The notes: a model not told the origin generated them from the sequence alone. A stretch of DNA of 64,000 nucleotides from Bacillus_CJ salitolerans (GCF_042680805.1 NZ_JBHUEM010000008.1:15496-79495), one strand, 5' to 3'. Shown: positions 1 through 9,493, numbered from the stretch's first letter. A program made the numbers and translations.

Positions 1-166
1 TTTTCTTCAATATTAAGATAGTATAAAAGTCTTCATTGATACTTGTTTCAAATAGGTCCGTACATTACCTAATGATATGTGAGATGTCTATCTAAACTAG
101 AAGTTTATATACATAGTATAATTAACAGTAATAGGGTATTATTGGTAGAAAAGCGAGGGATTTAAC

Positions 167-847
167 GTGAGTACATATAAGATTGTTTTATTTGACTTGG
201 ACGGCACACTTTCTGATCCGAAGGTTGGGATTACAAAATCGGTTCAATATGCCCTAAATAAACTAGGTATAAATGAACCGAATTTAAATAGACTAGACTG
301 CTTCATTGGTCCTCCCCTGCAAGAAACCTTTTCTAGTAAATATGGTTTCAATGAACATCAAACAAAACTTGCAATTGAATTTTATCGGGAAAGATTCAAA
401 GAAAAAGGGATGTATGAGAATACATTGTACCCGCAAATTCCTTCTCTGTTATCAGAGCTTAAAAATAACGGAGTCATTTTAGTAGTTGCTACATCCAAAC
501 CAACAGTCTTCTCAAACCAAATTCTAGATTATTTTACTATTCGGGACTATTTTAAGTTAGTTGTAGGAAGTAATCTAGATGGTACTCGCAGTGCTAAAAC
601 TGAAATTATTGAATATATCGTGCAACAGTTAAATGTCTCATCATATTCAGATGTAGTAATGATTGGTGATCGTATGCATGATATTATCGGGGCAAAAAAC
701 GTAGGAGTCGATTCAATCGGTGTAACGTATGGGTATGGATCAGAAGACGAATTAAAAAAGTGTACTCCTACTTACATCGTTCATCATGTGGAAGAGTTAA
801 GAAAACTATTAGTTTCGGGCGTTATGGTATCGAACGAAAAACAATAA
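167..847 (+). CDS. HAD-superfamily hydrolase, phosphoglycolate phosphatase-like
   Basis: A 226-residue phosphatase of the haloacid dehalogenase superfamily, subfamily IA. Motif I FDLDGTLSD gives the nucleophile Asp10 and the acid/base Asp12. Motif II is the serine/threonine in VVATSKP, whose lysine may be part of motif III. Motif IV is GDRMHD near residues 167-172. The region between motifs I and II is the helical cap of phosphoglycolate phosphatases and pyrophosphatases (Gph/PpaX type). Start is GTG behind a weak GCGAGGGA ribosome site. The substrate cannot be read from sequence. The gene stands alone, and the next transcript begins at the promoter near 882. Confidence 0.85.
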   Translation: MSTYKIVLFDLDGTLSDPKVGITKSVQYALNKLGINEPNLNRLDCFIGPPLQETFSSKYGFNEHQTKLAIEFYRERFKEKGMYENTLYPQIPSLLSELKNNGVILVVATSKPTVFSNQILDYFTIRDYFKLVVGSNLDGTRSAKTEIIEYIVQQLNVSSYSDVVMIGDRMHDIIGAKNVGVDSIGVTYGYGSEDELKKCTPTYIVHHVEELRKLLVSGVMVSNEKQ

Positions 848-881
848 CCAGCAAAAAATTCAAATTATTTAAATTTCTTTA

Positions 882-910
882 TTGACAAAGTGGTGCAAAC
901 ATTTTATTAT
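882..910 (+). promoter_or_regulatory. Sigma-A type promoter of the S-box leader
   Basis: TTGACA at 882-887 and TATTAT at 905-910 are separated by 17 bases. This is a near-consensus vegetative promoter ending about 35 bases before the riboswitch P1 stem. Confidence 0.7.
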
Positions 911-943
911 GCTAATTAATCACAAAAAAAAATAAAGCGAAAA

Positions 944-1057
944 CAACTCTTATCAAGAGATGGCTGAGGGACTGGCCCGATGATGCCCGGCAACCTACCG
1001 TTTACGGAAAGGTGCTAACTCCTGCAGGAAGGAATTCCTGATAGATGAGAGGTTGCC
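944..1057 (+). promoter_or_regulatory. SAM-I (S-box) riboswitch
   Basis: The stretch has the S-box signature: CTCTTATC (947-954) pairs with GATGAGAG (1044-1051) to form P1. Between them are AAGAGATGGCTGAGGGACTGG, the conserved GATGCCCGGCAACC core, an AAGGTGCTAA segment, and a hairpin around CCTGCAGGAAGG. Binding of S-adenosylmethionine stabilises P1 and favours the terminator that follows, switching the downstream transporter operon off when SAM is plentiful. Recognition rests on the conserved core; the fold was made by eye. Confidence 0.93.
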
Positions 1058-1075
1058 GAAATCCTTGTATTTGGT

Positions 1076-1106
1076 AAGCCTCTTTTCTATGGAAAAGAGG
1101 CTTTTT
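1076..1106 (+). terminator. Rho-independent terminator of the S-box switch
   Basis: AAGCCTCTTTTC, loop TAT, then GGAAAAGAGGCTTTTT forms a strong stem with a short U-tract directly after the aptamer. It is the expression platform. The transporter gene starts 120 bases downstream. Confidence 0.9.
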
Positions 1107-1226
1107 AGCGTCCATGATTTAAGATTGGAAAGTTTTCATCGGGAAGGAAGGGGAGGAAATTAGGAAGTATTGTACACTTAAACTTTAATGCGTTAATTTG
1201 ATAATAAGAGAAAAGGGGTAAGGGGA

Positions 1227-2303
1227 ATGAAACATAGAAAGAGTCTGATTTATACATTACTTTTAACTGTATTGCTAGGTCTTTTATCAGCATGTAGCTC
1301 TTCGAATACATCAACAGACACAAAAATAAGTGGGGACCAAGAGCAGAATTCGTTACATAATAAACGAATTGCGCTTATCATGCAAATTAATTTAGGGACA
1401 TTTTCTTCCCAATACATATCGGGAGTAAAGGATCAAGTTGAGAAGCTTGGCGGGGAAGTAACTGTCTTTACAGCCGATGGTGATTTAGCGAAAATGGCCT
1501 CCAATCTAGATGCAGCCATTAACCAAAAATTTGATGGAATTTTAATTGATCATGGTACGAAGGAAGCTCTTGAAAGTGGTGTTAAGAGAGCGTCTGAAAA
1601 AGGAATACCAGTTGTTGTGTTTGATGCAGATATCGTAGTGGATGGTGTGACGGTATTAGAGCAAGGTGATCAAAAGATGGCTGAGATGACTTTGGAAAAA
1701 CTTGCACAAGATGCTGGAGAAACAGGAAATATCGTAAAAATTTGGGTGGCTGGCTTTGCCCCAATGGAGCGTCGTCAAGTTGCATATAAAGAGTTTTTAG
1801 AAAAATATTCAAATATTAATGAAATCGCAGCTTTTGGTGCTGCGACTGCCAACACCGCTTTAGATACACAGGCACAAATGGAAGCAATATTAAAACAATA
1901 TCCGAATAAAGGTGATATTACAGCGGTTTGGGCAGCATGGGATGAGTTTGCAAAAGGTGCCGTTAGAGCAATCCAGCAAGCGGGACGGACTGAAATTAAA
2001 GTATATGGAATCGATTTAAGTGATGAAGACTTGCAAATGATTCAAGATCCTAATAGTCCATGGGTTGCTTCTGCAGCTGTTGATCCAACAGATATTGGTC
2101 GTATTCAAGTACGTTATTTATACCAAAAGATACATGGTGATGATACGCCAGAGAAGGTTATTCTAGAGCCGGTGTTTGTTGAGCGTACACAGCTTCCAAG
2201 TGAGAATATTACGACAGACCAGCTGCATGAACATGTAGAAGGATGGGGAAATAGTCTGCAAGGGTATACAGACTATATTAAAGAGCTTGAGAGCAGTAAA
2301 TAA
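1227..2303 (+). CDS. Sugar-type ABC transporter substrate-binding lipoprotein
   Basis: A 358-residue extracytoplasmic solute receptor. The N-terminus is a lipoprotein signal peptide with lipobox LSAC (lipidated Cys23). The rest resembles the periplasmic-binding-protein fold of RbsB-like pentose receptors (Peripla_BP_4 class), with KRIALIMQINLGTFSSQY as first strand and helix and a YGIDLSDEDLQMI segment in the second lobe. It is the first gene of a receptor-ATPase-permease operon under a SAM riboswitch. That suggests a sulfur- or methionine-cycle sugar such as methylthioribose rather than ribose; the ligand is inference. Start ATG follows AAGGGGTAAGGGG. Confidence 0.85.
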   Translation: MKHRKSLIYTLLLTVLLGLLSACSSSNTSTDTKISGDQEQNSLHNKRIALIMQINLGTFSSQYISGVKDQVEKLGGEVTVFTADGDLAKMASNLDAAINQKFDGILIDHGTKEALESGVKRASEKGIPVVVFDADIVVDGVTVLEQGDQKMAEMTLEKLAQDAGETGNIVKIWVAGFAPMERRQVAYKEFLEKYSNINEIAAFGAATANTALDTQAQMEAILKQYPNKGDITAVWAAWDEFAKGAVRAIQQAGRTEIKVYGIDLSDEDLQMIQDPNSPWVASAAVDPTDIGRIQVRYLYQKIHGDDTPEKVILEPVFVERTQLPSENITTDQLHEHVEGWGNSLQGYTDYIKELESSK

Positions 2304-2311
2304 GAATATAA

Positions 2312-2342
2312 GAAGTCCAGTCGAAATAACGATTGGACTTCC
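2312..2342 (+). other. Intercistronic hairpin
   Basis: GAAGTCCAGTC and GATTGGACTTC pair around an eight-base loop, between the receptor and ATPase genes. The run after it is CCTGTT, not a U-tract. It may stabilise or partly terminate the receptor mRNA so that receptor is made in excess over transporter, a common arrangement. Inference from position and structure only. Confidence 0.5.
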
Positions 2343-2360
2343 TGTTATGAAGGAGAGTGA

Positions 2361-3875
2361 TTGTTTGTGGGGAACGTACTAGAAATGAAACAAATGAATA
2401 AATCTTTTTCATCAGTACCTGCATTAAAAAATGTTCACTTTTCTATTAAAAAAGGTGAAATCCATGCGTTGCTGGGTGCAAACGGGGCAGGAAAAAGTAC
2501 ACTAATGAAAATCCTGTCTGGTGCTTATACAGCTGATAGTGGTGATATTTTCATAGACGATAAACCTGTAAAAATGAATAATCCTAAACAAGCAAAAGAA
2601 CTGGGCATTCAATGTGTGTATCAAGAGGTAGATGTAGCCTTAGTTCCTCATCTAACCGTGGCAGAGAATATACTGTTAGATCGGCAAACAGACCGAAATC
2701 GAAAGCTATGGATATCTTGGAAGAAATTTTATCATGAAGCAGAGGAAATTATAAAGAGGCTTGGATTTTCCTTATCTGTTAAGAAAAAGGTTGAAGATTT
2801 ATCGCTAGCTGAAAAACAGTTAGTTTTAATTGCTAGAGCCATAAAGGAGCAGGCGAAAATTGTTATTTTTGATGAACCAACCGCGCCGTTAAGCGCAGAT
2901 GAATCAGAACGACTGTTTACCATTATGAAAACATTACGAGATACAGGTGTTGGTTGTATCTTTATATCGCACCGACTTCCAGAAGTATTCCAAATATGTG
3001 ATCAAATCTCCGTAATGCGTGATGGAGAGAAGGTTGTGACAATTCCTACTTCTAGCACAACAATTGATGAAGTAATTGAGAACATGTTAGGAAAGAGCCT
3101 TGAAGAAGAATTTCCAATCATTCATTCAAATCCTGGGAAATCATTACTTACTGTGTCTAATCTTTCAGGTGAAAAGGTAAAAGAAGTCAATCTACATGTT
3201 CGTGAAGGGGAAATTGTTGGTATTGTAGGGTTAGTTGGTGCTGGGAAAACAGAGCTCTCTAAGGCGATATACGGGGCTTACTCCACATATACTGGAGAGA
3301 TATTCAAGGGGAATAAAAAATTATCAATTGTCCACCCATTACAAGCCATTCAAAATGGAATTGTTCTCGTACCTGAAGAAAGAAGAAAAGAAGGAATTTT
3401 AGTAGAGGAGTCCATTAACACAAATTTGTCACTCCCCATACTGTCTAAGATGACCAAACTAGGCTTTATTAGTAGAGGGTTAGAATTAAGGCATGCGAAA
3501 AGTATGATTAACCAGCTAAAAATTAAAACAACGAATTCCTATGAGGTAGTAGGTCACTTAAGTGGTGGAAATCAACAAAAAGTTGCTGTTGGCAAGTGGT
3601 TAAAAACGGATGCAGCTGTGTACATGTTTGATGAGCCTACAAAGGGTGTTGACATAGGGGCGAAGAGTGAGATTTACAGATTAATAGGAGAACTTGCTGG
3701 TAAACAAAAGGGAATCTTGTATTTCACAAGTGAAATTGCAGAAGTATTAGGAATTGCTAGTCGTATTTATATTATGTGTGATGGAAAAATTGTAAAGGAA
3801 TTACTACGTGAGGAAGCTAGTCAAGAGGAAATTATGTATTATGCAAGCGGTGGAGAGGAGGAACACACAGCATGA
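2361..3875 (+). CDS. Sugar ABC transporter ATP-binding protein, RbsA-type
   Basis: A 504-residue tandem ATPase. The first half has Walker A GANGAGKST, signature LSLAEKQ and Walker B IVIFDEPT. The second half has GLVGAGKTE, LSGGNQQ and MFDEPTKGVDIG. Two nucleotide-binding domains in one chain are typical of ribose/galactose-class importers. The annotated start is TTG close behind AAGGAGAG; a GTG six bases later or the ATG at 2385 are alternatives. The stop overlaps the permease start by four bases (ATGA), indicating translational coupling. Works at the inner face of the membrane. Confidence 0.9.
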   Translation: MFVGNVLEMKQMNKSFSSVPALKNVHFSIKKGEIHALLGANGAGKSTLMKILSGAYTADSGDIFIDDKPVKMNNPKQAKELGIQCVYQEVDVALVPHLTVAENILLDRQTDRNRKLWISWKKFYHEAEEIIKRLGFSLSVKKKVEDLSLAEKQLVLIARAIKEQAKIVIFDEPTAPLSADESERLFTIMKTLRDTGVGCIFISHRLPEVFQICDQISVMRDGEKVVTIPTSSTTIDEVIENMLGKSLEEEFPIIHSNPGKSLLTVSNLSGEKVKEVNLHVREGEIVGIVGLVGAGKTELSKAIYGAYSTYTGEIFKGNKKLSIVHPLQAIQNGIVLVPEERRKEGILVEESINTNLSLPILSKMTKLGFISRGLELRHAKSMINQLKIKTTNSYEVVGHLSGGNQQKVAVGKWLKTDAAVYMFDEPTKGVDIGAKSEIYRLIGELAGKQKGILYFTSEIAEVLGIASRIYIMCDGKIVKELLREEASQEEIMYYASGGEEEHTA

Positions 3876-4855
3876 AAGAAAAAATGATGTCGTTCTCATT
3901 TAAATATGGAGCCATCCTCGTGATATTGGCAGTAATCGTATTTTTCTCAATCGTGAACGAATACTTTTTTACGTATGATAATATTGCGGATATCCTCAGA
4001 TCCATCTCAATTGTAACACTAGTAGCAATAGGAGTTACTTTCTCGCTTATTGTAGATGGATTTGACTTATCCGTTGGCTCAACCGTATCGATTACAACTG
4101 TTTTTGTCGCAACCTTAATGGTGTGGTATCAATATCCACTATGGTTGGTGTTCATTGGGCCTCTATTCGTCGGTGGCCTCATTGGACTGTTTAATGCTCT
4201 CCTCATCGTAAAAATTAGGATTCCGGATTTGCTTGCTACATTAGGTACCATGTACATTATTAGTGGAATTCATCGCACCTATACAAAAGGTTATTCCATC
4301 TATAACCAAATGCCTTTAGAGGATGGAAAGGCCGCACCTGGATCATTTTATGAATCCTTTTTATGGATTGGACAAGGACGACTTCTAGGGATCCCAGTGC
4401 CAGTTATAATTATGGTACTTGCTGTAGGTGCCGTTCATATTTTCCTGAATTATACGAGGTGGGGACGCCTTTTGTACATTACTGGTGGAAACCGTGAAGC
4501 TGCTCGATTGTCTGGTATTCAAGTAAACAAAATACGAACAATTGCCTATGTATTGTCAGGGGCTTTTGCGGCACTAGGTGGTATCTTATTCGCTGCAAGA
4601 GTTGGCTCGGGGCAAATTGATGCAGGGGCACCACTATTAATGGAATCTGTTGCTGCTGTCTTTGTTGGCTATTCTGTATTTGGAGCGGGTAAGCCGAATG
4701 TAATCGGAACTTTTTTTGGAGCAGTTCTAATCGGAGTGTTGCTGAATGGGTTAACCATGCTAAACTTCCCTTACTATACATTCGAAATCATTAAGGGAAC
4801 AGTTCTCGTATTAGCACTAGCAGTTACATTCATACATTTAAGAAGAAAAGTGTAA
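3872..4855 (+). CDS. Sugar ABC transporter permease, RbsC-type
   Basis: A 327-residue integral membrane protein with about eight to ten hydrophobic segments. It has the family's conserved DLSVGS motif in the first third and a GANREAA-like loop (GGNREAARLSGI) in the second half. It belongs to the branched-chain/ribose permease family and completes the riboswitch-controlled importer. It overlaps the ATPase gene by four bases and is followed at once by a bidirectional terminator. Confidence 0.9.
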   Translation: MKEKMMSFSFKYGAILVILAVIVFFSIVNEYFFTYDNIADILRSISIVTLVAIGVTFSLIVDGFDLSVGSTVSITTVFVATLMVWYQYPLWLVFIGPLFVGGLIGLFNALLIVKIRIPDLLATLGTMYIISGIHRTYTKGYSIYNQMPLEDGKAAPGSFYESFLWIGQGRLLGIPVPVIIMVLAVGAVHIFLNYTRWGRLLYITGGNREAARLSGIQVNKIRTIAYVLSGAFAALGGILFAARVGSGQIDAGAPLLMESVAAVFVGYSVFGAGKPNVIGTFFGAVLIGVLLNGLTMLNFPYYTFEIIKGTVLVLALAVTFIHLRRKV

Positions 4856-4882
4856 AAAAGAACAGCAAACGCTGTTCTTTTT
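4855..4882. terminator. Bidirectional terminator between convergent genes
   Basis: AAAAAAGAACAGC, loop AAAC, GCTGTTCTTTTT. It has A-runs on one side and T-runs on the other, so it can serve both the transporter operon and the convergent membrane protein gene, whose stop codon it touches. Confidence 0.85.
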
Positions 4883-6476
4883 ACAAGGTATAAGGTCCTA
4901 CAAGAATCATAATGAATAATATATTTATTCCCATAAAGTAAGAAACTTTTGAGACTATTCCCCACTCTCTATTATGACTAATCATCGTGATAACGTAACA
5001 AAGTGCACCTAATAGGATGGGAATCATATACTGGCTCCCACTAAAGGTTAAGTAATCGGGTGCTAATGAGTAGAAAGAACGATTAAATAATTTTTCATGG
5101 AATAATAACTGTGCAGCAACAAATAGAGCTACACTTGTGTATTCCACCCATTTTGTTTTGCCTTCAATTAATTCATTATCCTTAAAGAAAATAATCGTTA
5201 GGAAAACGGTAGGAAAGATAATCCACATGATTGATAAAAATAACATTAAAAAGCCTGTGAACACACTTGTTAAGGTAGCTGAAGAAGCTGACTTGATGTC
5301 GGTGTCAGTAATCTTAAGACTTTGAGCAATAGCCTCTTCATTTGTTGTTGATCCGACGATCGCGTACTGTTCACCAGAAAAATCTAACCAGATGACATTT
5401 TCACTATTTATAGGGGCAGGTTCAACAGATACACTGTTCGAGGTGCTTCTTCTCTCTGATAACCAGTTGCTTTCCACTTGAACTGCTTCATAAATATTTA
5501 CAGCCGTTCTTTTGCCAACTGTTGAACCCTCGGCTGAAAAGAGGACAGTTGGTTGTCCATCCTTTAGGAATAACTCGGGATAACGTGGCTTTCGAATACG
5601 TTCTCTCGTCTTGTCATCATAATAGTGCATTTCTTTAAAATCGGCGCCATTTTGTACTTGATCCTTAGAAAGTGAAGCAAAATACGTTCTGTAATTTCTT
5701 TTCTGCTGAGCCATACTAAAGGTTGAATAAAGTATATGAATATCCGAATCTGTTTCGATAAAATCAAGACCTGTAAATTCTTCGACACCTGTTTCATCAA
5801 CTGTAAATAAGGGTGTTGGTGTAAAGGTACCGTTATTGTGCTGAAAGAGAGTTGCCTTTAGCACCCGTGTTGTTCGGTCAGAAAGCACCAAGAATGAAGG
5901 ACTCTCATCCGCGACAGAAATACTATCAATCTCAAATTCACTTTCCCCTACAAGTGTTCCTTCAAAGGTAGTAGTACTTAGAGAATAAATTCTCTTATCC
6001 TGCCAATACATCATTTTATCACTACTTGTACTAAAACCATCGACACCTTCAAGAAGAACCTCTTCTTTTTCGCCGTTGAAAAAAACTATACTATGATTCT
6101 GTAAAAATAGTACGTTATTGTCTTTTGCCCAGAATGGAGCCATTGCTGGAATTTTTACAGGTAGTTCAGTTTTGTTCTTAACCTTTAATCCATCTGTTGC
6201 ATTAAAATGAGTTACTTTATGGTCATTATGACTATAAATATGGATGCCAGCCTCGTCACTGTAGACAAAAGCTGGACTCATCCCAACTTCCCCATGTAAT
6301 GAAATCGTTCTACTCCAGCCCTCGCTTGGTAAGCTTCTTTCTAGGCTTAAATTTTGCCAGAATACTAGGGATAAAAATATCAGCGTAAGAAGAAAAGGGA
6401 GGAGGAGGATTTTTATCATTCCGCCAGTTTGTAAAAATGTTTGTTTCTTTTGAATTTCTGTCTTTGTATGTGTCAT
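4881..6476 (-). CDS. Membrane protein of unknown function with large outer domain
   Basis: I do not recognise this 531-residue protein. One transmembrane segment near residues 22-42 is followed by about 350 mostly hydrophilic residues. These contain repeated beta-rich blocks (VYSDEAGIHIYSHNDHKVTH and similar) suggesting a propeller-like sensor domain outside the cell. Four hydrophobic helices lie in the last 130 residues. ATG at 6476 is preferred over an in-frame ATG six codons upstream because GGGAGG lies ten bases before it. Single gene, convergent with the ABC operon. No enzymatic motif seen. Confidence 0.75.
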   Translation of the reverse strand: MTHTKTEIQKKQTFLQTGGMIKILLLPFLLTLIFLSLVFWQNLSLERSLPSEGWSRTISLHGEVGMSPAFVYSDEAGIHIYSHNDHKVTHFNATDGLKVKNKTELPVKIPAMAPFWAKDNNVLFLQNHSIVFFNGEKEEVLLEGVDGFSTSSDKMMYWQDKRIYSLSTTTFEGTLVGESEFEIDSISVADESPSFLVLSDRTTRVLKATLFQHNNGTFTPTPLFTVDETGVEEFTGLDFIETDSDIHILYSTFSMAQQKRNYRTYFASLSKDQVQNGADFKEMHYYDDKTRERIRKPRYPELFLKDGQPTVLFSAEGSTVGKRTAVNIYEAVQVESNWLSERRSTSNSVSVEPAPINSENVIWLDFSGEQYAIVGSTTNEEAIAQSLKITDTDIKSASSATLTSVFTGFLMLFLSIMWIIFPTVFLTIIFFKDNELIEGKTKWVEYTSVALFVAAQLLFHEKLFNRSFYSLAPDYLTFSGSQYMIPILLGALCYVITMISHNREWGIVSKVSYFMGINILFIMILVGPYTL

Positions 6477-6660
6477 GTCATTGACGCCTCCCAAGAAAAT
6501 ACAATATCTCTATACTATTTTACAGGATAAGTATACCAATATTTTGCAGCACTTTACAAATATTACAAATTACCATGTGTTCTTGACACAGACGCCTAGT
6601 CCTTTTTTTCTTCTTTTGAATAGAATACACCAAACGAAGGAAAGGAGGGGTTTTCAAAAA

Positions 6661-6921
6661 ATGGGTGACTTGTTTAAAGGTATAGAAAAGAAAACGGGCG
6701 TAAAAATGGATGATATCATGAAAGTTGCGAACTCGGTTAAGTCCTCAGACCTTTCAAATGAAAAGGGCCTTAGAAATTTAATTGCCCAAGTATCTAAATT
6801 AGCGAATAAAAATGTATCCAAGCAAACCGAGGATAAAATTGTGGAGACGCTATTAAATAAGAAACAAAATATTGATGCTTCAACTATTTCTAAGATGATG
6901 GGAAATAACAAAAAAAAATAA
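6661..6921 (+). CDS. spoVIF: Stage VI sporulation protein F
   Basis: An 86-residue protein matching the SpoVIF (YjcC) family of endospore formers. It has an N-terminal KGIEKKTGVKMDDI block, a central basic and hydrophobic helix (GLRNLIAQVSKLANK), and a C-terminal ISKMMGNNKK segment. In B. subtilis the protein acts late in the mother cell and is needed for proper coat assembly and spore resistance. The start is ATG 6661 behind a very strong AAAGGAGGGG; the frame stays open upstream but has no other plausible start. A stem-loop terminator follows. Confidence 0.87.
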   Translation: MGDLFKGIEKKTGVKMDDIMKVANSVKSSDLSNEKGLRNLIAQVSKLANKNVSKQTEDKIVETLLNKKQNIDASTISKMMGNNKKK

Positions 6922-6930
6922 AGAGCCAAT

Positions 6931-6974
6931 AAAAACAAGGAAACCATATCAATAGGTTTCCTTGTTTTGTTTTT
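6931..6974 (+). terminator. Terminator after spoVIF
   Basis: AAACAAGGAAACC pairs with GGTTTCCTTGTTTT and is followed by GTTTTT. Confidence 0.85.
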
Positions 6975-7127
6975 GTATTGTCAAGAGACACCTTCTATTT
7001 GATAGAGTAATTCAGTAACGGGCAAAATGATAACGTAGTAAGAGGACATAGAGAGAGAGTTATGTTTATCGAACAAAACCAAGTGGAGATACTATGATAT
7101 AAAAAGTTTGTTAAAAGGAGTGATACG

Positions 7128-7505
7128 ATGAAGAAGAAAATCTCTGAAGTCCTTCACCCGGAATTGAAAGACCGTCTAGAACATGAAATTAAGGCGATGT
7201 CGTTTACGAAAAATTTCAGATCGTATACATCAGAGGAATGGTATGTTTTCATACCGAGTTTTCAAGATCCTCAAACGGGTGGTGCGGCAGGAAAGGTAAT
7301 TATCCATTATGATTTACAAGGAAACCGAGAAATCTTCATACACACAACCGTAATTTTCGATGACCCTACATTACATACGTCAACGAATGCACCACTTGTC
7401 TATGGAATCGCAGACGAATTGGTCAATCGATTGGTTGGCTATGCTGACACCTTGTTGTCTGTTCATGCAGGTGAGAATTCCTATCAAGCTGAATATAAGC
7501 AATAA
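7128..7505 (+). CDS. Hypothetical protein, 125 residues
   Basis: Not recognised. Soluble, no signal peptide or membrane helix, mixed alpha/beta content. Start ATG lies seven bases behind AAAAGGAGTG, so it is well translated. It is 30 bases upstream of a cytochrome P450 in the same direction with no terminator between, so the two are probably co-transcribed. That is the only functional hint. Confidence 0.7.
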   Translation: MKKKISEVLHPELKDRLEHEIKAMSFTKNFRSYTSEEWYVFIPSFQDPQTGGAAGKVIIHYDLQGNREIFIHTTVIFDDPTLHTSTNAPLVYGIADELVNRLVGYADTLLSVHAGENSYQAEYKQ

Positions 7506-7534
7506 CGAATTTAATGTGAAAGTGGAGGAGTAAA

Positions 7535-8857
7535 TTGGTAAAGCTAGCTAGTATACAAGGACCACAAATCATGAATTACATAAACTTTAGAAAAGACCCA
7601 TTAAAATGGCTATATGATCAGCTGAAATTAGGGGACATTGTTGCCATCAGTAAAACGGTCCCTAAACCTTCATATGTCATTAATCATCCTGAAAGTGTAA
7701 AAGAAATTCTAACAACAAAGGATCCGTACTTTATAAAAGGAAACTCATCCCGAATTTTTAGTAAGACCCTTGGAAATGGATTACTAACAAGTGAAGGAGA
7801 TGCCCATAAACAACAAAGAAAACGAATTCAACCAGCCTTTCATAAGAGAAGAATTTCTTCATATGGAACAATTGTGACGGATTATACAAATGACCTAATT
7901 TCGTCATGGACAGATGGAGAGGTACGAACAATAAGTCAAGACATGATGAATGTAACGCTAAGGATTATTGTAAAGACAATGTTTGGAGCAGATATAAATC
8001 GAGAAGAGGAGCAGATTACGACGGCTGTCAATAATATTATTGATAAATCGGCCCAGCTATTACTTTGGCCGTTCCCTTTCTTAGAAAAATGGCCTACCAA
8101 AAGTAATAAACGCTATAAACAAAGTATTGAAGTACTCGATCATTTATCACATCAATTAATTGAGCTAGGCAAAAAATATAAAGAAGAGCATTTATTAACT
8201 ATGTTATTACATACTCGATATGAGGATGGAACAAGATTGCAGGAAAAAGAAATTAGGGATCAGGTTGTAACCTTTATAATTGCAGGGCATGAAACAACTG
8301 CTAATGTTCTGTCATGGATGTGGTATTTAGTCAGTCAGCATCCTAATGTTGAAGACAAGTTATTGAAAGAGATTGATACTGTTCTTAAAGGAGAACCCCC
8401 AACGTTTGAACATCTCTCCAAACTTCCATATAGCATACAAATATTCCAAGAAACGCTTAGACTCTACCCAGCAGCATGGATCATCTTACGCGAAGCAAAT
8501 GCCAATGTTAGCATCGCAGGATACTCGTTTCCAAAAGGAAGCTCGTTTCTTATAAGTCCATATGCCATACATCGTCATCCCGCCTATTTTGAAAACGCGG
8601 AGAAATTTATCCCAGAACGATTTGAAAAAAGGCAGGCTTCATCCATTCAAAGCTACTCCTATTTTCCCTTTGGTGCAGGTTCAAGAGGGTGTATTGGAAG
8701 TCAGTTTGCCATGATGGAGGCTGTATTAGTGTTTGTAGTGATTAGTCAGAAGTTTAAGTTAAGGTTAGCTAATCCAAACGATCACGTACTACCGGAGCCT
8801 TTACTGTCACTTCGAATTAAGGATGGTCTTCAAATGAGACTTGTTAAACGTGAATAG
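7535..8857 (+). CDS. Cytochrome P450
   Basis: A 440-residue soluble P450 monooxygenase. The I-helix oxygen-binding motif is AGHETT, the K-helix ExxR motif is ETLR near residue 306, and the heme loop FPFGAGSRGCIG carries the axial thiolate Cys386. The family hydroxylates small lipophilic substrates using electrons from separate redox partners; none is encoded here. The organisation resembles the fatty-acid and terpene class more than CYP102, which would carry a fused reductase. Start TTG follows GGAGG; ATG at 7571 is the alternative. Confidence 0.92.
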   Translation: MVKLASIQGPQIMNYINFRKDPLKWLYDQLKLGDIVAISKTVPKPSYVINHPESVKEILTTKDPYFIKGNSSRIFSKTLGNGLLTSEGDAHKQQRKRIQPAFHKRRISSYGTIVTDYTNDLISSWTDGEVRTISQDMMNVTLRIIVKTMFGADINREEEQITTAVNNIIDKSAQLLLWPFPFLEKWPTKSNKRYKQSIEVLDHLSHQLIELGKKYKEEHLLTMLLHTRYEDGTRLQEKEIRDQVVTFIIAGHETTANVLSWMWYLVSQHPNVEDKLLKEIDTVLKGEPPTFEHLSKLPYSIQIFQETLRLYPAAWIILREANANVSIAGYSFPKGSSFLISPYAIHRHPAYFENAEKFIPERFEKRQASSIQSYSYFPFGAGSRGCIGSQFAMMEAVLVFVVISQKFKLRLANPNDHVLPEPLLSLRIKDGLQMRLVKRE

Positions 8858-8932
8858 TTATAATAGAAGTAAGTGAACTCTCTAGTATTACCTGGAGGGA
8901 GCACTTTAAGGTTTGGATAAAGAGGTGAAGAT

Positions 8933-9493
8933 ATGGAATGTAAAGAACTTGAGATACCAATTATTGAAACAACCCGCTATTTGTTGCGCGGAATGATGAT
9001 TGAGGATGCTCCATCTTTATTTTCGTTTATGTCTGACAAAGAAACGATGAAGTATATTACTCCCCATCCTATCGAAAGGTTAGAGGATATGAGGAAGAGT
9101 ATAGAACAGAGTTTAATCAATTTTACCCAAAATAAAGAAATACCATGGGTCATCCTAAATAAACGAGACGAAGAAGTGATTGGGATGTTCCGTTTTCATA
9201 AATTGCATACTTGGCATAAAAAAACAGAGATGGGCGTAGTCATCAAAAAGGAATTTCAAAATAGTGGGGTGATGACAGAAATTTTAGAACCGATTTTATC
9301 ATATGGTTTTCATACCCTACAGTTAAACAGAATAGTAGGCGATATATTTGCCGGTAATGTTGGTTCAAGCAAGCTCTTACAAAAGTATGGATTCCATAAG
9401 GATGGAGTGCTTAGACAAACTGATTTTGATGGTGAACAATACCATGATACAGTTGTCTATTCACTATTAAAGTCAGAATATCCCGCAAGGTAG
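8933..9493 (+). CDS. GNAT-family N-acetyltransferase (RimJ/RimL-like)
   Basis: A 186-residue acetyltransferase of the Acetyltransf_3 type. It begins with the characteristic ETTRYLLRGMMIEDAPSLF strand-helix, contains the acetyl-CoA loop region (MGVVIKKEFQNSGVMTEI), and ends with the NVGSSKLLQKYGFHKDGVLR motif typical of ribosomal-protein-alanine acetyltransferases. Start ATG behind AGAGGTGAAG. The acceptor is unknown. Runs into the next small gene with a 25-base gap. Confidence 0.88.
   Translation: MECKELEIPIIETTRYLLRGMMIEDAPSLFSFMSDKETMKYITPHPIERLEDMRKSIEQSLINFTQNKEIPWVILNKRDEEVIGMFRFHKLHTWHKKTEMGVVIKKEFQNSGVMTEILEPILSYGFHTLQLNRIVGDIFAGNVGSSKLLQKYGFHKDGVLRQTDFDGEQYHDTVVYSLLKSEYPAR

Noticed and set aside
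6475..6660. Upstream extension of spoVIF
   Set aside because: The family begins at the ATG behind AAAGGAGGGG; the extension is low complexity and has no start signal.
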